From Shewanella salipaludis (GTDB lineage Bacteria > Pseudomonadota > Gammaproteobacteria > Enterobacterales > Shewanellaceae), in NCBI RefSeq assembly GCF_012911865.1, contig NZ_JAAXYH010000008.1, positions 124,001-188,000 on the forward strand: a stretch of 64,000 bases of DNA, in the 5' to 3' direction. The translations under genes were made by a program, and so were the position numbers. A model generated the notes under the pieces. That model was given only the letters and a program-made list of their open reading frames with translations, made no database searches and had not been told where the DNA came from. Shown one piece after another: positions 56,634 to 64,000 of this stretch (the stretch's first letter is position 1; each line of letters begins with the position of its first letter).

Positions 56634-57845
56634 CTAGAGCAGCAGGTCTTTGACCTGCTTCAGTGCCTGGATGAAACGCGCTATATCAGCCTCGTTGCTG
56701 TAGATCCCCAGTGACGCCCGGCAGCAGCCCTTCAGCCCCAGACTCTGCATCAGCGGCATGGCGCAGTGATGGCCGCAGCGCACCGCCACCCCCTGTTGAT
56801 CCAGCAGTATGCCCACATCCTGGTGGTGCTCGTCGGCGAGGTTGAAGGCCACGGCCCCCAGGTTGTCGGCATGGGCGCCATAGAGATGCACGCCTTCTAT
56901 GCTGCTCAGTTGCTGCTGCAGATGCTGCAGCAGGGCTTGTTCCTGTGCCTGGAGTTCGGCCCTGGGCAGCGAATTCAAGAAATCGATGGCCGCCCCCAGG
57001 CCTATGACCTCGGCGATCGGCGGCGTGCCTGCTTCCAATCTATTGGGCAGGGCGCCAAATTCCGTGGCCTCGAAGCTGACTGTCTTGATCATCTCACCGC
57101 CGGTGAGCAGCGGCGTCAGGCTGTCGAGCACCTCATACCTGCCATAGAGGACGCCGACCCCGGTCGGGCCATACATCTTGTGGCCGGAGAAGGCATAGAA
57201 GTCGCAATCCAGCTGGGTCACATCCACAGGCATATGGGCCACCGCCTGGGCGCCATCCACCAGAGTCAGTGCGCCAGCGGCCTTGGCGCGCTTGATGAGA
57301 GATTGCAGCGGGTTGACTATGCCAAGGGCATTGGATACATGACCCAAGGCGACTATCTTCGGCTTGAGCGCCAGCAGGGCATCGAAGGCGGCTTCGTCCA
57401 GACGACAATCCTGGGTCAGCGGAATGGGTTTTATCCGGGCGCCGCAGCGCTCGGCCAGCATCTGCCAGGGCACTATGTTGGCGTGGTGGGCGGCGCCGTC
57501 CAGCAGTATGAGATCGCCTGGCTGCAATTGGTTGCTCAGGCCGTTGGCCACCAGGTTGATGGCTTCCGTGGTGCCATGGGTGAAGATGATCTCCTCACGC
57601 CTGTTTGCCTTGATGAACCGCTGCAGCTTATCGCGCACCGCCTCGTAGCCCTGGGTGGCGCGGGCCGACAGGCTGTGGGCGGCCCTATGTACATTGGCAT
57701 TATCCTGTTGATAATAGGCCGTCATGGCATCCAGTACGCACTGGGGTTTCTGGCTGGTGGCGGCGGTATCCAGATAACACAGGGGGTGATCCGCCAGTGT
57801 TTGCTCTAGAATGGGAAATTGTGCGCGCAGCTGTGCATGTGTCAT
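56634..57845 (-). CDS. csdA: Cysteine desulfurase CsdA
   Basis: A 403-residue PLP enzyme that splits cysteine to alanine and enzyme-bound sulfur. The PLP lysine is in AFSGHKMYGPTGVGVLYG, shown as FSGHKMYGPTGVG (about 222-234), and the catalytic cysteine in VRCGHHCAMPL (about 360). It is of the SufS/CsdA group; the following csdE-like gene supports CsdA. The pair ends just before an AGCS transporter gene on the other strand. Confidence 0.93.
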   Translation of the reverse strand: MTHAQLRAQFPILEQTLADHPLCYLDTAATSQKPQCVLDAMTAYYQQDNANVHRAAHSLSARATQGYEAVRDKLQRFIKANRREEIIFTHGTTEAINLVANGLSNQLQPGDLILLDGAAHHANIVPWQMLAERCGARIKPIPLTQDCRLDEAAFDALLALKPKIVALGHVSNALGIVNPLQSLIKRAKAAGALTLVDGAQAVAHMPVDVTQLDCDFYAFSGHKMYGPTGVGVLYGRYEVLDSLTPLLTGGEMIKTVSFEATEFGALPNRLEAGTPPIAEVIGLGAAIDFLNSLPRAELQAQEQALLQHLQQQLSSIEGVHLYGAHADNLGAVAFNLADEHHQDVGILLDQQGVAVRCGHHCAMPLMQSLGLKGCCRASLGIYSNEADIARFIQALKQVKDLLL

Positions 57846-57880
57846 CGAATGTGTCTAACCCAAGGTCTGTAAACAGGCCG

Positions 57881-57922
57881 AAAAATAAAGAGGCGCTGAG
57901 ATCTTCAGTGATCTTAGCGCCT
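57881..57922 (-). terminator. Terminator after tas (minus strand)
   Basis: On the minus strand AGGCGCTAAGATC-ACTGAA-GATCTCAGCGCCT is followed by CTTTATTTTT, a rho-independent terminator between tas and csdA. Confidence 0.85.
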
Positions 57923-57959
57923 ATTGCAAGCCGGTGTTTGGCCGCGTCGGCCCGATTGC

Positions 57960-59000
57960 CTAGGGGCAGGGCAGGCGGAATTGCTCCGACAGGGCGTTCA
58001 GCCTGAGCAAGAGCTCGGCCGACAGGCTCACCCCGGCGCTGGCGATATTCTCCTTGAGCTGGGGCAGGCTGGTGGCGCCTATGATGTTGGCCCCGACGAA
58101 GGGCCGGGAGTTGACGAAGGCCAATGCCATCTGCGCCGGACTGAGGTTAAACTCCCGCGCCAGTTCGACATAGGCCCGGGTCGCATCCAGTGCCTGTTGT
58201 GAGCCCGTGTAGCGGGCGAAGCGCTTGTATAGGGTCAGGCGCGCGGCTGCGGGCCATTGGCCGTCGAGGTATTTGCCGCTGAGGGCGCCGAAGGCCAGCG
58301 GCGAGTAGGCCAGCAGCGGCAACTCTTCCCTGTGGCTGATCTCGCTCATGCCCACCTCGAAGCTGCGATTGAGCAGATTGTAGGGGTTCTGCACACTGAC
58401 TATGCGGGGCAGATCGTGTTTCTCCGCCAGTTGCAGATACTTCATCAATCCCCATGGGGTCTCGTTGGAGACCCCTATGTAGCGCACCTTGCCCTGGCGT
58501 ATGATCTCCGCCAGCGCCTCCAGGGTATCCAGGATAGGTGTCTGTTGTTCCTGCTCGGCCTGTTCATAAAACAGCTCGCCGAAGAAATTGGTATTCCTGT
58601 GGGGCCAGTGGATCTGGTACAGATCTATGGTGTCGACGCCCAGGCGCTCCAGCGAGGCATCGACGGCCTGATGGATATTGCGCCAGTCCAGCGCCATCTT
58701 GTCGCGTATGTAATCGCCCTTGCCACCCGGGGCGGCTATCTTGGTGGCGATCACCAGCTTATTGCGGTTGCCGCGGGCCTTGAGGTAATTGCCCAGAATG
58801 CGCTCTGTCTCGCCCTGGGTCTCGGGTTTGGGGGGCACAGGATACATCTCGGCGGTGTCGATGAAATTGATGCCTGCGCCTATGGCGTAATCCAACTGTT
58901 CGAATGCCTGTGCCTGGGTGTTCTGTTCTCCCCAGGTCATGGTACCCAGGCATAGCTTGCTGACGTCGAGACTCGAATGAGGTATGCGTCTGTATTCCAT
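57960..59000 (-). CDS. tas: NADP(H)-dependent aldo-keto reductase Tas
   Basis: A 346-residue TIM-barrel oxidoreductase very similar to E. coli Tas. Features are MEYRRIPHSSLDVSKLCLG at the start (shown in part), catalytic Asp and Tyr in FIDTAEMYPVP (about 51-61), DLYQIHWPHR (His near 130), IGVSNETPWG and the NADPH region ending LGAT-like IIGATSLPQL. E. coli Tas can complement tyrosine auxotrophy, but its natural substrate is unknown. Single-gene unit ended by its own hairpin. Confidence 0.94.
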   Translation of the reverse strand: MEYRRIPHSSLDVSKLCLGTMTWGEQNTQAQAFEQLDYAIGAGINFIDTAEMYPVPPKPETQGETERILGNYLKARGNRNKLVIATKIAAPGGKGDYIRDKMALDWRNIHQAVDASLERLGVDTIDLYQIHWPHRNTNFFGELFYEQAEQEQQTPILDTLEALAEIIRQGKVRYIGVSNETPWGLMKYLQLAEKHDLPRIVSVQNPYNLLNRSFEVGMSEISHREELPLLAYSPLAFGALSGKYLDGQWPAAARLTLYKRFARYTGSQQALDATRAYVELAREFNLSPAQMALAFVNSRPFVGANIIGATSLPQLKENIASAGVSLSAELLLRLNALSEQFRLPCP

Positions 59001-59134
59001 CTATTTCTCCTATGGAATTGTCCTAAAGCTGAGGCTAGCAAGCTTTTGGATGAAAGCAAAGATGAAAGCGCCCCTGACATTGGCGCCGCATCGCCCGGGG
59101 GGCAGGATTAGCCTGGCCCTTATTAGCCTGGTTC

Positions 59135-59704
59135 CTATTCGCCTGGTTCCTGGGAAGCGAATGTCAGCAGCATGGGCAGTTCGCAGGCGTCGTGGCCCGT
59201 AGCGCCGAGCGGCGCGTCCAGATGCTCGAAGCCGAGCGATTCGTACAGGGCTACGGCTTCCTTGAGGCAGGCGGTGGTTTCCAGATAACAGCTGTCATAG
59301 CCCTGGTCGCGGGCAAACGCCAGCGCCAGCAAGGCCAGTCGCCGGGACAGCCCCAGGCCCCTGATAGCAGGTAAAAAATACATCTTCTGCAGCTCACATA
59401 CCCCGGCTTGTCCTGCCAGCGGCGCTATGCCGGCGCCGCCCAGCACCCGAGCTTCCCGGGTGATCACCCAGTAATTGGCGCCCGCTTGACAGTAAATCCG
59501 GCTCAGGCAATCCAGGGTAGGGTCGGCGACGCTGTAGCCCTTATCCGCCCCCAGGCCGTATTCGGCCGAGACCCGGCGAATGACTTCGGCTATGGCGGCA
59601 TCATCGCCGGCTTGCAACTCGCGTATGACGACCTGAGCCGTGGCGGCTCCGGGTTTGTGGCCGGCATTGGCCCGACTCGCTGGCGTAGGCTTGGTTTCAG
59701 ACAT
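59135..59704 (-). CDS. GNAT-family N-acetyltransferase
   Basis: A 189-residue protein. The acetyl-CoA site reads [24 protein letters not shown], shown as [17 protein letters not shown] (R-G-x-G-L-x-R, about 125-141), with [22 protein letters not shown] afterwards, shown as LYESLGFE. The first 20 residues are low-complexity Ala/Pro. The ATG at 59704 is preferred because GAGGAG lies just upstream; another ATG is seven codons earlier. Acceptor unknown. Confidence 0.88.
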   Translation of the reverse strand: MSETKPTPASRANAGHKPGAATAQVVIRELQAGDDAAIAEVIRRVSAEYGLGADKGYSVADPTLDCLSRIYCQAGANYWVITREARVLGGAGIAPLAGQAGVCELQKMYFLPAIRGLGLSRRLALLALAFARDQGYDSCYLETTACLKEAVALYESLGFEHLDAPLGATGHDACELPMLLTFASQEPGE

Positions 59705-59758
59705 GGACTGCTCCTCGGGATTCATACTGCTTCAGGGCCTGGGGTCTAGGGCTTGGGG

Positions 59759-60295
59759 CTAGTACCATTGTGGGTTCAACATGGGGGCCAGCGCCAGGAT
59801 GATCGCCTGGGTGTAGATGCTCTCCCGGGTCGCATGTCCCTGGGTGAGCAGGCCTATGGCCCCGCCTTGCTGCTTGATGTTGACCGTGTTGAAGAGCCTG
59901 TCCATCACATGGCCCAGTTCTTCGCCGGCCAGCAGCGCCTGATGCACCTTGGGCGGCAACGGCAGCAGGGCGCTGCGGCCTATGGAGAGCTGCTCCGCCC
60001 TGGCGATGGCGATGTAGGCGAAGGTCGCAGGACCATGGTCGAACGCATCGACCCCGCCTTCCATCGCCAGATAAAAGTCGGCCTGGACCGCCTGTTGGCA
60101 GAAGCGCACCCTGTTGATGGCGCCTTCACGGGTCTCGGTTTCCGTCATCGGCTGCTCGGCGACGCCCGAAGGGGCATGCATGCCCTGGCAGTCTATGTTG
60201 GCCTGGGGAAAGACCTGCGTCAGGGCGTTGCGGGCCGCGTTGACTTTTACCGGGTTGGTCGAGCCGACCCGCACCCGAATATTGGCTTGTTGCAT
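59759..60295 (-). CDS. yjjX: Inosine/xanthosine triphosphatase YjjX
   Basis: A 178-residue housecleaning enzyme that hydrolyses non-canonical ITP and XTP. The start RVRVGSTNPVKVNAARNAL, given as VGSTNPVKVNAARNAL, with the PSGVAEQPMTETETREGAINR region (shown as EQPMTETETREGA, about 47-59), YLAMEGGVD (about 74-82) and the later GHVMDRLF are YjjX/NTPase_I features. The length matches E. coli YjjX (170). Confidence 0.93.
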   Translation of the reverse strand: MQQANIRVRVGSTNPVKVNAARNALTQVFPQANIDCQGMHAPSGVAEQPMTETETREGAINRVRFCQQAVQADFYLAMEGGVDAFDHGPATFAYIAIARAEQLSIGRSALLPLPPKVHQALLAGEELGHVMDRLFNTVNIKQQGGAIGLLTQGHATRESIYTQAIILALAPMLNPQWY

Positions 60296-60358
60296 GGCGT
60301 GTATCTTCTCTCGGTTTCTGGTTTCACTATGTCTTCTCGGCAGGCGCCGGAGTCCTGA

Positions 60359-60811
60359 TCAGGCCGTTGGCTTTTCTTCATACATGAGGTAGTAGCTCTG
60401 TTCCATGCCGAGCGCCTGGTAGGTCTGCTGCGCCCTGGTGTTTTCCTGCTCCACATAGAGGCGGAAACTGGCGGCGCCGCCGTTGGCCTCGGCGAGTTCT
60501 TTGACGCGCTGATACAGGCGGCCGTAGATGCCCTGGCGGCGGTTCTCGGGACGGATATAGACGCTCTGGATCCAGTAATAATCCTTGGCGCGCCAGTCGC
60601 TCCACTCGAAAGTCACCAGCAATGAACCTGCTATCTCGCCCGCTATCTCGGCCACCAGATAGAACCCCTTCTCGGCTCGCTGCAACAGGGTAGTCACCCC
60701 CAGGGTGAGCGTGGCCTCGTCCAGCCGTAAACCTTCGGTTTCTGCGGCCATGGCCTGATTGAATGCCACCAATGCCGGGACATCGGCGAGTTCGGCTTTA
60801 CGTATCTGCAT
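60359..60811 (-). CDS. GNAT-family N-acetyltransferase
   Basis: A 150-residue acetyltransferase starting MQIRKAELADVPALVAFN. The acetyl-CoA site is VYIRPENRRQGIYGRLYQRV, shown as RPENRRQGIYGRLY (about 92-105), and the C-terminal LYVEQENTRAQQTYQALGME is typical. Ribosome site AAGGAACCC. It lies 63 bases before yjjX on the same strand. Acceptor unknown. Confidence 0.9.
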   Translation of the reverse strand: MQIRKAELADVPALVAFNQAMAAETEGLRLDEATLTLGVTTLLQRAEKGFYLVAEIAGEIAGSLLVTFEWSDWRAKDYYWIQSVYIRPENRRQGIYGRLYQRVKELAEANGGAASFRLYVEQENTRAQQTYQALGMEQSYYLMYEEKPTA

Positions 60812-60841
60812 CTGGGTTCCTTGTTTTCTTGTCTGGGCTGC

Positions 60842-60897
60842 GCTCTGGCTTCGGTGCTCTGGCTTTGCTGCTCTGGCTTTGCTGCTCTGGCTTGGCT
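60842..60897. repeat. 14-base tandem repeat, four units
   Basis: Unit GCTCTGGCTTTGCT at 60856, 60870 and 60884, preceded by a diverged unit GCTCTGGCTTCGGT at 60842. Upstream of the GNAT gene on the minus strand. Confidence 0.9.
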
Positions 60898-60938
60898 GTT
60901 ATGCTTCCGGGATACACCTCAGCCGCTATCGCATCGGC

Positions 60939-61040
60939 GCATGGGACTGCACCTTAGCATGGAACTGCACTTTAGCATGGGATTGCACCTTAGCATGGAA
61001 CCGCACCTTAGCATGGAACCGCACTTTAGCATGGGACTCG
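60939..61040. repeat. 18-base tandem repeat, about 5.7 units
   Basis: Unit GCATGGRAYYGCACYTTA begins at 60939, 60957, 60975, 60993 and 61011, with a partial unit at 61029. The period is six codons, so any frame that crosses it stays open with a six-residue repeat. Confidence 0.9.
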
Positions 61041-61177
61041 CGGGGCGTAAATTTCCCCTGCAGCGCCCGGGCGGCATACGACCCGGTCCTGGCCTGCTAA
61101 ACTTTACTCTGGTGCTGACGCTTGGATGCTGACGGCTTGGGTGTGTTATAGGGCGGGGTGATCATGGTACAGATAGT

Positions 61178-61468
61178 ATGGCGCAGATAAGAGGCGCAGA
61201 CGGGCCTGGCAGGCAACCCCCCGTCAGGGCCGAACCCGGTACCGCCGGGGTGCGGCATCCGCTGCATTTTTGCTTGACGCTGCTGACATTCGGTCTCTGG
61301 GGCATAGTCTGGTGGCGGCTCATTCTCAGGGACGAAGGCAAGGCGGCATCCTGGTTCGGCGGCTTCGACGACGCCTATTGGAGTTACCTTATCGAGCGGG
61401 AGCAACCGCCGGCGGCCCTGCATAGCCCCAGCATAGGTGCCAAGGCCAGTGGCCGGTTTTCTGCCTGA
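61178..61468 (+). CDS. Hypothetical small membrane protein
   Basis: A 96-residue open frame with one clear membrane segment, HPLHFCLTLLTFGLWGIVWW (about 27-46), a pattern seen in many small bacterial membrane proteins, followed by a basic turn and a soluble tail. No ribosome site is obvious, and a competing frame runs on the minus strand (61097-61492), so it may be noncoding. The membrane segment is the main support. Confidence 0.45.
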   Translation: MAQIRGADGPGRQPPVRAEPGTAGVRHPLHFCLTLLTFGLWGIVWWRLILRDEGKAASWFGGFDDAYWSYLIEREQPPAALHSPSIGAKASGRFSA

Positions 61469-61508
61469 GCCGGGAATATCTGTCCTCAGCAAAGTACGCT
61501 CAGAAAAG

Positions 61509-61534
61509 AACGGCGCCGCAGTTGCGGCGCCGTT
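61509..61534. terminator. Hairpin between hypothetical gene and META lipoprotein gene
   Basis: AACGGCGCCGC-AGTT-GCGGCGCCGTT, a strong perfect stem just after the minus-strand lipoprotein stop; the T run is short. Confidence 0.6.
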
Positions 61535-61536
61535 CG

Positions 61537-61962
61537 TCAGTTATTATCTTGTTCCTGTCTCAGCAGCAGCAAGGGCCTGCCCCCGGCATCCAGCAGGGCG
61601 AGTTTATCGCCCTTGAGCTCAGCGGCCGCGACTAACGCCATCGCCTGCATCAGGCTGGTTTCCTGGGCCATCAAGGCATCGACGCAGGCCTTCATGGTCG
61701 TGCCTGCGGGTGCGAGTGTGAGCCTTTCACCTTGCTGTTGGTATTGGCCAAAGAAATTGTTGCAGCTATTGTTGCCCGCCAAGCTGCCGTCGGCGGCGAA
61801 GCTGAGTTGCGCCGGGCTGTAGTCCAGGACGGCCTTGTCCAATATGCGTTCGACATGCCAATTGCCCATCAAGGCGAGATCCTCGACGTCAGGATTTGGG
61901 CGGGTTTGGCAGGCTGACAGACCTAAAAGAAGTGTGCCGAGAAAGAGTGTCTGTTTTATCAT
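61537..61962 (-). CDS. META-domain lipoprotein, HslJ-like
   Basis: A 141-residue lipoprotein. The signal peptide ends in the lipobox LSAC (Cys near residue 18). The META domain runs from GNWHVERIL to the end, with the typical GNNSCNNFFGQY (about 64-75) and the MKACVDALMAQE segment (about 90). HslJ of E. coli is linked to novobiocin and heat stress; the mechanism is unknown. Ribosome site AGGATC. Confidence 0.88.
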   Translation of the reverse strand: MIKQTLFLGTLLLGLSACQTRPNPDVEDLALMGNWHVERILDKAVLDYSPAQLSFAADGSLAGNNSCNNFFGQYQQQGERLTLAPAGTTMKACVDALMAQETSLMQAMALVAAAELKGDKLALLDAGGRPLLLLRQEQDNN

Positions 61963-62050
61963 GATAGATCCTACTGTTTTTGCGGCCTATAGTGTACAAG
62001 CTTAACCCCGAATGAAAAGTGGTTTACTCTGGCTTTCGAGATAAAAACTG

Positions 62051-62254
62051 ATGAAAATGCTGAAAATTGTACATTGGCTTGGATGCTTCATGCTCCTTTG
62101 TGGCTCGGCTGTATACCTATTGACCGATTGGTCGCTGGAATTGCAGGGCATGCTACTCATCGCCACCTCGATAGGCCTGGGATTGGTGTTCATGTCACCC
62201 TATCCTGTGGTGTTGGTTATCGAATGGATGAAGCGCCAGCAAGCGCTTAACTAG
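62051..62254 (+). CDS. Small two-TM membrane protein
   Basis: A 67-residue protein with two hydrophobic segments (about 7-25, LGCFMLLCGSAVYLL, and 33-58, GMLLIATSIGLGLVFMSPY and PVVLVI) and a basic C-terminal end (EWMKRQQALN). No family recognised. The start has no strong ribosome site, so confidence rests on the hydrophobic design and its own intergenic setting. Confidence 0.55.
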   Translation: MKMLKIVHWLGCFMLLCGSAVYLLTDWSLELQGMLLIATSIGLGLVFMSPYPVVLVIEWMKRQQALN

Positions 62255-62371
62255 CCTGGGATGCGCCCGAGACCCGAGTGCATCCATCTGTGGTGTTCGG
62301 CCTTGCTTGGCTGTGGATGATTTTGACTATGGGTTATTTTAAATAAGTGGAACATAAAGGACTGAAGTCAG

Positions 62372-62965
62372 ATGTGGGTTAAATCTGAAGTACTCGAAGG
62401 TGAATTTGTCGTATTGGAACCCCTGAGTGAGGCCCATGTGCCGGGGTTGGCACAAGCCGTGCGGGATGGGGAGTCCTGGAAGCTGTGGTTTGCCAATGTG
62501 CCCGCGCCCGAGGACATGGGCGCCTATGTCGCCGCCGCCATGGCGGCGGCCGCAGACGGCGATATTGCCTATGCCGTGCGGGCAAAAGCCACGGACAAGA
62601 TTGTCGGCACCACGCGCTACTACCAGGTGGATGCCGGCAACAGGCGTGCCATGCTGGGTTATACCTGGTATGCAGATGCGGTGCGTCGTACCCCAATAAA
62701 TACCGAGTGCAAATTGTTGCTGCTGAACAATTTGTTCGAGTCCTGTGACGCTATCGCCGTCGAATTCAGGACGCATTTCTTCAATCTGGCCTCCCGCGCC
62801 GCCATCGAACGTTTGGGTGCCAAGCAGGACGGCATCCTGCGCCATCATATGCTAATGAAAGACGGCTCCCTCAGGGACACAGTGATCTATTCCATCGTTG
62901 CCGGCGAGTGGCCGGCGGTAAAACGCAATTTACTCAGTAAATTGGGACGCAGTCAGTCGAGCTGA
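62372..62965 (+). CDS. RimJ/RimL-type GNAT acetyltransferase
   Basis: A 197-residue protein. GEFVVLEPLSEAHVPGLAQAV near the start (shown as VVLEPLSEAHVPGL), YAVRAKATDKIVGTTRYYQVD in the middle, and GYTWYADAVRRTPINTECK plus ASRAAIERLGAKQDGILRHH (shown as AAIERLGAKQDGILR) in the second half are typical of RimL-like enzymes that acetylate protein N-termini or amines. Ribosome site AAAGGA is 12 bases upstream. Acceptor unknown. Confidence 0.9.
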   Translation: MWVKSEVLEGEFVVLEPLSEAHVPGLAQAVRDGESWKLWFANVPAPEDMGAYVAAAMAAAADGDIAYAVRAKATDKIVGTTRYYQVDAGNRRAMLGYTWYADAVRRTPINTECKLLLLNNLFESCDAIAVEFRTHFFNLASRAAIERLGAKQDGILRHHMLMKDGSLRDTVIYSIVAGEWPAVKRNLLSKLGRSQSS

Positions 62966-63054
62966 GCACCGGCCAAGGTTAACCCAGGCGGATAGGCTAT
63001 CCTCAGAGGAGTGTCTTCTCGGATAAGTGAGTGTGCTCTCAGATGGGGCAGTCT

Positions 63055-63480
63055 ATGCTGACGGTATTTCTGGTTAATGGCTTGATCATCGCCCTGGCCG
63101 TGCTCATTCACTATGAGTTCCTCTATCGCATGTCTGTGCTGATCCCCAGGATGAAGTTGAAACACAGATTCAGGATAGTCTGCGGCGTATTTGGCGCCAT
63201 CATAGCCCACAGCCTGGAGATCTGGCTGTTTGCCCTGGGTTACTACCTGCTGCCACACTTTCGGGATTGGGGCCATCTGAGCGGTAACTTCAGTGGCTCT
63301 CTGCTCGATTGTGTTTACTTTTCCTATATCAGTTTCACCACTCTGGGGCTGGGTGACATAGTGCCCCATGGGCATATCAGGCATCTGGTTGGCCTCGAAG
63401 CCCTGACCGGCCTGTTGCTGATCACCTGGACCGCCTCATTCCTGTATTACGAGATGCAGCGTTATTGGGATAATAGGTGA
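63055..63480 (+). CDS. Two-TM potassium-channel-like protein
   Basis: About 141 residues with three hydrophobic segments: about 1-24, 46-66 and a C-terminal one near 115-135. Before the last lies a pore loop with the selectivity-filter-like sequence TTLGLGDIVP (about 100-109), as in Ion_trans_2 channels, with the usual filter TxGxGD intact as TLGLGD. It lacks a cytoplasmic ligand domain. The frame is open to GTG 63031, so the start could be 63031, 63043 or 63055; the last has a GGGGC upstream. Ion specificity is inferred. Confidence 0.75.
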   Translation: MLTVFLVNGLIIALAVLIHYEFLYRMSVLIPRMKLKHRFRIVCGVFGAIIAHSLEIWLFALGYYLLPHFRDWGHLSGNFSGSLLDCVYFSYISFTTLGLGDIVPHGHIRHLVGLEALTGLLLITWTASFLYYEMQRYWDNR

Positions 63481-63554
63481 AGTGCCAGGCTGTCGTTTCG
63501 GCAACATGGCTGGTATCCTGCGGTTAAATTCAGTCCTAGAGGCAGCTTGTAACT

Positions 63555-64000
63555 ATGTTCCACATCAGATTGGCCAGAGCGGAGGATGCCGATACCCTGG
63601 CCCGGCTGGAGCGCCAGTACCTCAAGGATGAGCTGACGGCAGGCAGTGGCGAGGGCTTTCAGGGCCAGGCCTTCTCCAGGGCCGAGCTTGGCGAGTTGAT
63701 CCAAAATCACTGGCTGCTGGTGGCTGAGCTGGCCGGAGAGATAGTGGCCTATGTGATCGCCGGTCGCTGGCAGTTTTTCGAGACCTGGCCCATCTACCGG
63801 GCGCTGTTGCAGCGCTTGCCCAGGCTAACGGCCGATGATCCCGCACTCGGTGGCAAGCATGGCCTCAGCCGCAACAACACCTGCCAATATGGCCCTGTGT
63901 GGATTAAGAAAGAGTGCCGGGGCCAGGGGATCTTCGAGGCCCTGCTGGCGCGCTTGAGGCAAGAGGTGGCACCGAGTTTCCCCTATATGCTGACCTTCAT
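63555..64000 (+). CDS. GNAT acetyltransferase (partial, runs off the edge)
   Basis: An open frame from ATG 63555 to the window end without a stop (148 full codons). It starts MFHIRLARAEDADTLARLER, a GNAT opening, and contains VWIKKECRGQGIFEALLARL (shown as KKECRGQGIFEALL, about 117-130), the R/Q-x-x-G-x-x/A acetyl-CoA loop. The C-terminal end lies outside the window, so length and acceptor are unknown. Confidence 0.8.
   Translation, partial: MFHIRLARAEDADTLARLERQYLKDELTAGSGEGFQGQAFSRAELGELIQNHWLLVAELAGEIVAYVIAGRWQFFETWPIYRALLQRLPRLTADDPALGGKHGLSRNNTCQYGPVWIKKECRGQGIFEALLARLRQEVAPSFPYMLTF

Larger units (their letters stand above)
60812..61177. other. Spacer with two tandem-repeat arrays
   Basis: 366 bases without a supported gene. 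It carries a 14-base array (60842-60897) and an 18-base array (60939-61040). Two overlapping + frames cross it with repeating translations, but neither has a ribosome site or family match. Confidence 0.6.

Noticed and set aside
60842..61040. Possible small CRISPR array
   Set aside because: Units are 14 and 18 bases, directly adjacent without spacers, and differ in sequence between the two arrays; no cas gene is present.

Overview
The window is about 64 kb of a Shewanella-like gammaproteobacterial chromosome. Support comes from several genes that read as close relatives of enteric or Shewanella proteins (ArcA, AsnC, LysC behind a lysine riboswitch, RlmC, RlmI, prfB with its programmed frameshift, LysS, CsdA-CsdE, Tas, YjjX, AhpC-AhpF), a GlyGly-CTERM subtilase and an S9B dipeptidyl peptidase. 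Most of the sequence is GC-rich and compactly coded. Two AT-rich islands (about 5.8-6.65 kb and 37.2-38.9 kb) stand out as probable acquired DNA. No rRNA, tRNA, insertion sequence with a transposase, or CRISPR array was seen. Species assignment is inference.

Layout. 0-3.5 kb: the 3' part of an SMC-type ATPase gene followed by small and kleisin-like subunit genes, read as an MksB-MksE-MksF (condensin / Wadjet-like) module. 3.9-5.1 kb: dicarboxylate/amino-acid:cation symporter. 5.1-7.0 kb: repeat-rich spacer holding an AT-rich TIR-domain gene. 7.1-12.1 kb: inorganic pyrophosphatase, fructose-1,6-bisphosphatase, dipeptidyl peptidase, arcA. 12.1-16.0 kb: a perfect CRP-type palindrome before a DUF3293 gene, then a lysine riboswitch, lysC and an M14-type deacylase. 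16.8-20.6 kb: large secreted subtilase. 20.7-25.0 kb: asnC, rluA, ldhA, dienelactone hydrolase, spermidine-synthase-like protein. 25.2-27.6 kb: ahpC-ahpF. 27.7-32.4 kb: YjfB-like peptide, OhrR-like MarR regulator, short GlpD-like oxidoreductase, rlmC, chromate transporter. 32.5-35.2 kb: prfB-lysS. 35.5-36.6 kb: orphan periplasmic binding protein.

36.6-39.0 kb is a repeat-bounded AT-rich island with a sialidase-like gene broken by one in-frame stop and a small zinc-ribbon protein. 39.2-44.0 kb: metzincin-like protease with a changed zinc motif, PhzF-like protein, frameshifted DUF72 gene, PixA/AidA-like protein, nitroreductase. 44.0-46.3 kb: a bufferin cluster (precursor, DUF692/MNIO enzyme, DUF2063 partner) whose precursor carries two cysteine-rich units. 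46.6-51.9 kb: rlmI, M28 peptidase, AAA ATPase, Tat-exported M19 dipeptidase-like protein. 52.1-56.1 kb: Lrp-type regulator divergent from ornithine cyclodeaminase, CtlX-like hydrolase and an AGCS symporter, a plausible citrulline/ornithine-to-proline route. 56.2-59.0 kb: csdA-csdE and tas. 59.1-64.0 kb: GNAT acetyltransferases, yjjX, two short tandem-repeat arrays, a META-domain lipoprotein, small membrane proteins and a two-TM potassium-channel-like protein; the last gene runs off the edge.

The points most worth attention are the two-unit bufferin, the TIR gene in its hairpin-repeat neighbourhood, a dispersed hairpin repeat whose stems covary while the loop is fixed, the repeat-bounded island with the interrupted sialidase gene, the lysine-riboswitch operon that includes a deacylase, and the MksBEF module in B-E-F order with no nuclease gene downstream.
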